From: Desulfobacteraceae bacterium
GTDB taxonomy: Bacteria; Desulfobacterota; Desulfobacteria; Desulfobacterales; UBA11574
Assembly (NCBI GenBank): GCA_013203195.1
Contig: JABMQM010000098.1
Location: 1 to 6,677, forward strand
DNA: 6,677 nucleotides
Direction of reading: 5' to 3'
The notes below the pieces were generated by a model. It had not been told where the DNA came from, made no database searches, and worked only from the letters and a program-made list of their open reading frames with translations. The stretch's first letter is position 1; each line of letters opens with the position of its first letter. Of this stretch, positions 1 to 3,880 are shown piece after piece. The translations under genes and the position numbers were made by a program.

Positions 1-22
1 ACTGTCTTACGCCTATCCTCAT
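1..22 (-). CDS. Possible start of a further gene (partial, runs off the left edge)
   Basis: An ATG on the minus strand at 22-20 opens a frame reading MRIGVRQ that stays open to the window edge. It lies 33 bases after the mlaC stop, a spacing compatible with the same operon. No good Shine-Dalgarno stands before it (only a weak AAAG), and seven codons cannot identify a product. In many Mla loci the outer-membrane lipoprotein gene mlaA (vacJ) follows or accompanies mlaC, so that is the natural guess, but it rests on context alone. It could equally be a chance ATG. Confidence 0.25.
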
Positions 23-55
23 AATTAGCTTTACAGATTAATGCAACGTTAGGGA

Positions 56-676
56 TTAGTCCTTCGCGGTCCTGTTCTTTTTCTGCAATTCGATTTTATG
101 TTTCAGCCTTTCGATCAACTGGACCGGGGAATCCTGGGCAAGAATATTGCTGAACTGAGTCCGGTAATTCTTAATCAGGCTCACCCCTTCTATCTTCACA
201 TCATAAACCTTCCAAACGTCATTGCGCTTCAACATGCTGTAAACAATCGGGGTATCCACGCCGCTTCTGAGCATCTTGGTCGTAACACGGGCTTTTGAGT
301 CTGAAACCATTTTCTGGCCCAGATAAAGAATTTTTTCTTCTTCGTAGCCCCCTTGTATCTTATCAACATAAGTGCTTTCAAGTAATTCTGCAAAAAGACC
401 GGTAAACTCTTTTCTCTGCGGCACAGTGAATTTTTTCCAATTGCGGGCCAGGGCCAGTTTAGCCATTATCTCAAAATCAAAGGCTTGCCTGATAGTCTCC
501 CAAATTTTCTCCCGTTGTGCATCTTTCCGGGCGGCATCCTGATACTGCGGATCTTGCAGTATGCCGAGGACCTGATCAACAGGCACCTTAAGTGCATCAA
601 GGGGCTCAATGCCTTTTGCTGAGCAGGGTATAGTGACAATCAATGCAAAGATTACGAACATTATTTGTTTTCTCAT
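56..676 (-). CDS. mlaC: MlaC/Ttg2D family periplasmic phospholipid-binding protein
   Basis: This is the soluble periplasmic shuttle of the Mla pathway, which carries phospholipid between the outer-membrane MlaA complex and the inner-membrane MlaFED complex. The 206-residue protein has a signal peptide: Arg2-Lys3, a hydrophobic stretch at about 5-16, and a likely signal peptidase I site after Cys18-Ser-Ala20. The mature part shows family hallmarks: FDFEIMAKLALARNW at 67-80, a helical stretch with TYVDKI at 102-107, and VWKVYDVKIEGVSLIKNYR at 154-172. I chose the ATG at 676 because GAGG stands 8 bases upstream; a longer reading from 718 would overlap mlaD and put 14 residues (MCLAGSNFFFEEKI) before the signal peptide. 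Cys18 is not in a convincing lipobox (preceding residues TIP), so a lipoprotein is unlikely. It lies 22 bases after mlaD. The family call is firm; lipid specificity is inferred. Confidence 0.93.
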   Translation of the reverse strand: MRKQIMFVIFALIVTIPCSAKGIEPLDALKVPVDQVLGILQDPQYQDAARKDAQREKIWETIRQAFDFEIMAKLALARNWKKFTVPQRKEFTGLFAELLESTYVDKIQGGYEEEKILYLGQKMVSDSKARVTTKMLRSGVDTPIVYSMLKRNDVWKVYDVKIEGVSLIKNYRTQFSNILAQDSPVQLIERLKHKIELQKKNRTAKD

Positions 677-684
677 TATTTTTT

Positions 685-688
685 CCTC
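685..688 (-). promoter_or_regulatory. Ribosome binding site of mlaC, in the loop of a T6/A6 hairpin
   Basis: GAGG on the minus strand lies 8 bases before the mlaC ATG at 676 and decides that start over the longer frame from 718. It is flanked upstream by a run of ten T (698-689 read on the minus strand) and downstream by six A (684-679), so the mRNA can fold a weak six-pair A-U stem with GAGG as its four-base loop. Confidence 0.7.
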
Positions 689-698
689 AAAAAAAAAA

Positions 699-1145
699 TT
701 AGACCCCGCCAAACACATACTTGCTAATCAGCTCCTCCAAATCAATGGCTGATTCAGTTTCTATGATCGTATCACCCGCATTAAGAATCTCATCCGAACC
801 GCCGGGAGTCAGTTTGATATATTTATCTCCGATCAGGCCCGCAGTCTTAATCGAGGCGATAACATCATCGGTCAAAACAACTCCCTTTTTAATCTTCATC
901 TTTACAACCGCCACCATTTCTTCTTTTTCCAGGGAGATGGAATAGACTTTACCAATTTGAACCCCGGCCACTTCCACCGAAGCCCCGTTGTTGAGTCCTG
1001 AAATAGACTGAAATTGCGCACTGACGGAATAATAATCTACTCCGAACAATTCCATTTTACCCAGCCTAACGGTCAGATATCCAACGCATATTATTCCGAT
1101 GAGCACAAAGATACCTACTCCTATTTCAACCAATGACCTGTTCAT
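699..1145 (-). CDS. mlaD: MlaD, MCE-domain subunit of the phospholipid ABC transporter
   Basis: MlaD is anchored in the inner membrane and forms a hexameric MCE ring on the periplasmic side of MlaFE, through which lipid passes to or from MlaC. The 148-residue protein has one N-terminal membrane segment (about 9-26), then an MCE domain at about 38-118 with the typical SISGLNNGASVEVAGVQIGKV (48-67) and GLIGDKYIKLTPGG (103-116). The C-terminal helix SAIDLEELISKYVFGG (132-147) resembles the pore-lining helix end of E. coli MlaD, but the protein stops there and lacks the disordered tail that makes E. coli MlaD about 183 residues. I chose the ATG at 1145 because GGGAGG stands 4 bases before it; the in-frame ATG at 1157 has no such site. 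The gene starts 15 bases after the mlaF stop. Confidence 0.94.
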   Translation of the reverse strand: MNRSLVEIGVGIFVLIGIICVGYLTVRLGKMELFGVDYYSVSAQFQSISGLNNGASVEVAGVQIGKVYSISLEKEEMVAVVKMKIKKGVVLTDDVIASIKTAGLIGDKYIKLTPGGSDEILNAGDTIIETESAIDLEELISKYVFGGV

Positions 1146-1149
1146 GGAT

Positions 1150-1155
1150 CCTCCC
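1150..1155 (-). promoter_or_regulatory. Ribosome binding site that decides the mlaD start
   Basis: GGGAGG on the minus strand stands 4 bases before the ATG at 1145. The first in-frame ATG (1157-1155) overlaps this site and has no purine-rich element ahead of it, so the downstream ATG, giving MNRSLVEIG, is preferred. Confidence 0.75.
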
Positions 1156-1160
1156 ATCGA

Positions 1161-1631
1161 TTAACAAACTTTAAATTCAAATAATTCGTTTTGAGCAGAT
1201 TCTGCAATGGCAACTATGTGCTCTATCTGACTGTCTTGCTGTGCTTCTGCAAACCCGGCGTCGACAGAAAAACAGAATTCAGGATACGGCCGTACCCCGA
1301 TAATATCTTCTGCTTTTAGTTCTTTAGTCAGTTTATCGAAAACCATCCGGGCTTGATCAATGTCGGTATTTGGAAGAACTGCAAGGATTTTGTCTAACCC
1401 GTAACGGAAACAGATATCAGTGATTCTCAAATTGTTTAATGTTTGAACTGAAAAATTTTTCAGCACAGTCTGGACTTCCGCATGCCCTATGGCTTCATTT
1501 ATCTCTTCCATATTCTTTATTGAAAATAAAATGATGGAAAAAACAACCTGGTGGCGTTGCAGCCGGGCCATCTCTTCCAAAAATCTTTTTTCTCCCTGCA
1601 ATTGGGTATGCATATCGGTCAGATCGTCGCG
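1161..1631 (-). other. Degenerate GGDEF-like domain encoded by the 3' end of mlaF
   Basis: Codons 247-403 of mlaF encode this extension; the boundary is approximate. Retained GGDEF-family positions are DLT (250-252), Asn292 and Gly296-His297 of the NDxxGH motif, Arg316 and Asp319 of the RxxD site, Arg323-Tyr324-Gly325 and Asp327 of the signature, LPNTD (333-337) and the FSVDAGFA strand (368-375, cf. SxGVA). Lost are the metal ligands (Ser284, Lys286), the second Gly, the Glu and the Phe of GGDEF (Leu326, Lys328, Ile329). The domain is in frame and uninterrupted, so it is maintained as protein and is not a decayed gene. Confidence 0.8.
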
Positions 1632-2372
1632 GTGGCTTTCCAGGCCCCTGATAAACTGTTGAACCTCCGGATCAGTGGCTTGCTGGATCTCCTTGGGGGT
1701 TCCTTCAATAATAACCCGCCCTTCTTCCAGCATGGCCACGCGCTGCGAGAAATAGAAAATATCCGGTATTTCATGGCTCACCACTACTCCAGTGAACCCA
1801 AACCTTTTTTGATAGTCTGCAATCATGCTGTGTACGGCGTTTTTGCGAATCGGATCCAGCCCGGTAGTAGGTTCATCAAACAGGACAATCTCGGGATCGG
1901 TCACCAGGGCTCTGGCAAGAGCCACTCTTTTTTGCATTCCACCTGAGAGCTGGGAAGGATATTTATCGTCAATATCGCTAAGGTCCAGCTGTTGCATTAT
2001 GTTCCGAATCCGTTTTTTGATCTCGGCTGCGGGTAAAGATTGCTTTTCTCTAAGGGGCAGAGCAATGTTGTCAACAACAGACAAGGAATCGAAGAGGGCC
2101 GAACCCTGAAACAAGTAGCTTATTTTGCTTTTAAAGACCTGTCGTGCACTCTTTTTCATTTCTGAAAGCGGCTGTCCCTTGAAAAGAATTCTACCTGAAT
2201 CAGGTTTCAAAAGGCCTATAATATGCTTTAGCAAAACGCTTTTGCCAACACCGCTTTTTCCGATGATGGTGGTGACCTCTCCTCTGTAAATGCTTAGATT
2301 TACACCATCAAGGATCTGTTTTTGGCCAAACTTTTTAAAAACGTTTTCAAGTTCGATAAGTGGTTTGTTCAT
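1161..2372 (-). CDS. mlaF: MlaF-type ABC ATPase with a C-terminal degenerate GGDEF domain
   Basis: This is the ATPase that powers the Mla phospholipid transporter, on the cytoplasmic face of MlaE. Residues 1-245 form a complete ABC domain: Walker A GKSGVGKS (38-45), Q-loop Gln89, signature LSGGMQ (142-147), Walker B IVLFDE (162-167), D-loop GLDP (171-174) and switch His200. E. coli MlaF ends near residue 269, but this protein runs to 403. Residues 248-403 read as a GGDEF fold from its usual beginning (DDLTDMHTQ, cf. DxLTGLxNR) to its end: FSIKNMEEINEAIGH at 283-297 (cf. FDIDxFKxxNDxxGH), RITD at 316-319, RYGLDKI at 323-329 (cf. RYGGDEF) and VLPNTD at 332-337. Both metal-binding aspartate positions of the first motif are Ser284 and Lys286, so cyclase activity is not expected. 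RxxD sits five residues before the GGDEF position, as in c-di-GMP inhibitory sites. The start at 2372 lies 6 bases after mlaE, with AAAGG (2380-2376) overlapping the mlaE stop and a short 3-base spacer. The ABC call is firm; the GGDEF reading is strong; ligand binding is inference. Confidence 0.93.
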   Translation of the reverse strand: MNKPLIELENVFKKFGQKQILDGVNLSIYRGEVTTIIGKSGVGKSVLLKHIIGLLKPDSGRILFKGQPLSEMKKSARQVFKSKISYLFQGSALFDSLSVVDNIALPLREKQSLPAAEIKKRIRNIMQQLDLSDIDDKYPSQLSGGMQKRVALARALVTDPEIVLFDEPTTGLDPIRKNAVHSMIADYQKRFGFTGVVVSHEIPDIFYFSQRVAMLEEGRVIIEGTPKEIQQATDPEVQQFIRGLESHRDDLTDMHTQLQGEKRFLEEMARLQRHQVVFSIILFSIKNMEEINEAIGHAEVQTVLKNFSVQTLNNLRITDICFRYGLDKILAVLPNTDIDQARMVFDKLTKELKAEDIIGVRPYPEFCFSVDAGFAEAQQDSQIEHIVAIAESAQNELFEFKVC

Positions 2373-2378
2373 ATGCCT

Positions 2379-3179
2379 TTATAGTAGAAAAGATGTCAGT
2401 ATATAATCGACGATCAGGGTCAGAACACAGGAAGCGACGACTGCCGAAGTAGTGGCATGACTTACCCCTTTGGCCCCGAAACCTTCGGCCCGCGTGTGGG
2501 TAAAATATCCTTGGAAGCAGCAGATAGTGGTTACAACTGCCGAAAAAACAAGCGATTTAATAAACCCGCCTGAAATATCCTTCATCAAGACACTCGATTG
2601 GACTTTGGCAAAATAGATTCCAGGGTTTATGCCCAGTAAAATCGAACCTGTAAGATACCCTCCGAAAATACCGACCACGTCAAAAATTGCTGTAAGTAAA
2701 GGAAAACTGATAAAAGCAGCAGCCATTCGAGGGCTGAACAAAAAGCGTACAGGGTCGATATCCATTGTTTCCAGTGCATCGATTTGTTCGGAGATACGCA
2801 TTATTCCTATCTCTGCAGCCATTGCCGATCCAGCCCGGCCTACGACCATAATAGCGGTCAGCACCGGACCCATTTCACGGATCAATGAAAGGGCAACAGC
2901 CGCACCCAGCAGCCCTTCCGATCCGAATTGTACAAGCGTATAATATCCCTGAAGCCCTAAAACCATGCCCGTAAATGCCCCCGTCAGACAAATAACAAAG
3001 ACAGATTTTGTGCCTATAAAATAGACTTGTTCAATAATTTTGGATATCTGCAAGGGAGGAGAAAAGATGTGAAAAAAGCCGTAAGAAAAAAAGATGGCAA
3101 TTCTTCCCATCTCCTGGATCGGAGAAATAGCCAGTCTGCCAAGAAAGGCCAACGTGGTTTTCGCATCAGCAAAGCGCAT
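2379..3179 (-). CDS. mlaE: MlaE family permease of the phospholipid ABC transporter
   Basis: MlaE is the integral inner-membrane subunit; two copies form the lipid-binding chamber between MlaF below and the MlaD ring above. The 266-residue length matches E. coli MlaE (about 260). Family motifs are present: GAFTGMVLGLQGY (67-79), SLIREMGPVLTA (98-109), GRAGSAMAAEIGIMR (114-128), EQIDALETM (131-139) followed by DP (142-143), and the C-terminal GVSHATTSAVVAS (238-250). The central hydrophilic segment at about 114-143 corresponds to the region that couples to the ATPase. Hydrophobic segments lie at about 58-76, 90-113, 152-182, 206-222 and 245-266. There is no N-terminal STAS (MlaB-like) fusion. 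The ATG at 3179 is the first in frame; its ribosome binding site is weak (GGAT about 12 bases upstream). A consensus-like promoter lies upstream at 3276-3304, so this is the first gene of the operon. Confidence 0.95.
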   Translation of the reverse strand: MRFADAKTTLAFLGRLAISPIQEMGRIAIFFSYGFFHIFSPPLQISKIIEQVYFIGTKSVFVICLTGAFTGMVLGLQGYYTLVQFGSEGLLGAAVALSLIREMGPVLTAIMVVGRAGSAMAAEIGIMRISEQIDALETMDIDPVRFLFSPRMAAAFISFPLLTAIFDVVGIFGGYLTGSILLGINPGIYFAKVQSSVLMKDISGGFIKSLVFSAVVTTICCFQGYFTHTRAEGFGAKGVSHATTSAVVASCVLTLIVDYILTSFLL

Positions 3180-3221
3180 CAGTAATCGTATCCAGCTAAA
3201 GCAAACAGTATTCAGATGATG

Positions 3222-3236
3222 TTTTATTCAATAAAA
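3222..3236. repeat. Small AT-rich palindrome in the mlaE leader
   Basis: TTTTAT (3222-3227) and ATAAAA (3231-3236) are perfect inverted repeats around a three-base centre. The element lies some 33-47 bases downstream of the predicted mlaE transcription start and about 43 bases before the mlaE ATG. It could be an operator or a weak mRNA hairpin. A six-base AT-rich arm may also arise by chance. Confidence 0.3.
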
Positions 3237-3275
3237 TTGCATGCCTTTCCGTCTTATCATCCTGCTTTATAAAAA

Positions 3276-3304
3276 ATTATAAAAAAAATAGCCTGGTGAG
3301 TCAA
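3276..3304 (-). promoter_or_regulatory. Sigma-70 type promoter of the mlaEFDC operon
   Basis: On the minus strand TTGACT (3304-3299) matches five of six bases of the -35 consensus. TATAAT (3281-3276) is a perfect -10, and the spacer (3298-3282) is exactly 17 bases. The predicted start lies near 3269, leaving a leader of about 90 bases before mlaE. It stands just past the stop of the cNMP-binding gene, in the longest intergenic gap between genes here. The T-rich spacer (eight T at 3288-3281) has no GC-rich stem ahead of it, so I read it as promoter and not as a terminator. Confidence 0.75.
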
Positions 3305-3325
3305 TCGGAAACATTTTATACAAAA

Positions 3326-3823
3326 TTAGCTGACCGGCAACAGATAGTCAGCAAGCCGGGAAGATGTTTTGCGCAAATTTAGACTCAAAAGCCGTGAAAT
3401 TCCTTTGAGAATTTTTATGCCGATTTCAGGATGGTTTTTTAGTATCTCATCAAAATTTTTCTGTGTTAATGTGAGCAAAGTGGTTTCTCTACGGGCTTTA
3501 GCCGTTGCCGACCGGGGGAAATTATCAATAACTGACATTTCACCAATTGAGCGTCCCTTTGGCAACGAGGCAATAACGACTTCGCCGCCAATTGAAGATT
3601 CCTTAATAATATCAACTACTCCCTCCAATACAAAGCAGACGGAATCGCCTCGGTCCCCTTCCCGAAAAAGAATATAACCTGTTTCGATTTCCGAATAATC
3701 CATATGATCGGCCACAATTTTTAACTCATTCTCTATGAGCCCGTCAAATAAGGGAGAGTATATAAGCGAGTCAATGATAGTCTCTTTTATTTCTTTCTCG
3801 CTTTTTGACTGAGTCTTTTTCAT
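3326..3823 (-). CDS. Stand-alone cyclic-nucleotide-binding domain protein (CRP-like fold, no HTH)
   Basis: This 165-residue protein is a single cNMP-binding domain of the CRP/PKA-regulatory-subunit kind. After a charged N-terminus (1-13) and a short helix, the beta-barrel runs from about 42 to 120: FREGDRGDSVCFVLEGVVDI at 53-72, then the phosphate-binding cassette GRSIGEMSVIDNFPRSATAKA at 90-110. Gly94-Glu95 and Arg104-Ser105, the positions that hold the ribose and cyclic phosphate in CRP, are all present, so ligand binding is plausible. After the C-helix (about 122-156) the protein ends, with no helix-turn-helix, so it is not a CRP/FNR transcription factor. It has no membrane segment. AGGAG stands 8 bases before the ATG. 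It lies 57 bases after alaS without a visible terminator and is probably read through from alaS. Its partner is unknown; a regulatory subunit role, perhaps linked to the adjoining lipid transporter, is only a guess. Confidence 0.85.
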   Translation of the reverse strand: MKKTQSKSEKEIKETIIDSLIYSPLFDGLIENELKIVADHMDYSEIETGYILFREGDRGDSVCFVLEGVVDIIKESSIGGEVVIASLPKGRSIGEMSVIDNFPRSATAKARRETTLLTLTQKNFDEILKNHPEIGIKILKGISRLLSLNLRKTSSRLADYLLPVS

Positions 3824-3880
3824 TTTACTATCTCCTGCTTAGATTTAGCCTTCAGCGATTATTCACACCGTCTTCCAAGA

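Noticed and set aside
1551..2109. Two plus-strand open frames antisense to mlaF
   Set aside because: They oppose the conserved ABC ATPase motifs and give no family resemblance; shadows of mlaF.
1161..2372. Idea that the mlaF 3' extension is a separate, frameshifted gene fused by sequencing error
   Set aside because: The reading frame is continuous through the junction, the GGDEF-like domain begins directly where the ABC domain ends, and no internal start with a ribosome binding site was noticed at the boundary.
3231..3263. Ten-codon upstream reading frame in the mlaE leader (minus strand, starting ATGATAAGACGG)
   Set aside because: It has a GGAT-like sequence overlapping its start but no proper spacing to a ribosome binding site, and the peptide carries no pattern such as codon runs that would indicate attenuation.
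3271..3325. Possible intrinsic terminator after the cNMP-binding gene (eight T followed by a T-rich stretch)
   Set aside because: No GC-rich stem precedes the T run on the minus strand; the T run forms the spacer of the TTGACT/TATAAT promoter instead.
3852..3870. CRP-like half site TGTGA upstream of the cNMP-binding gene
   Set aside because: The second half (GCTGA in place of TCACA) does not match, and there is no promoter beside it.
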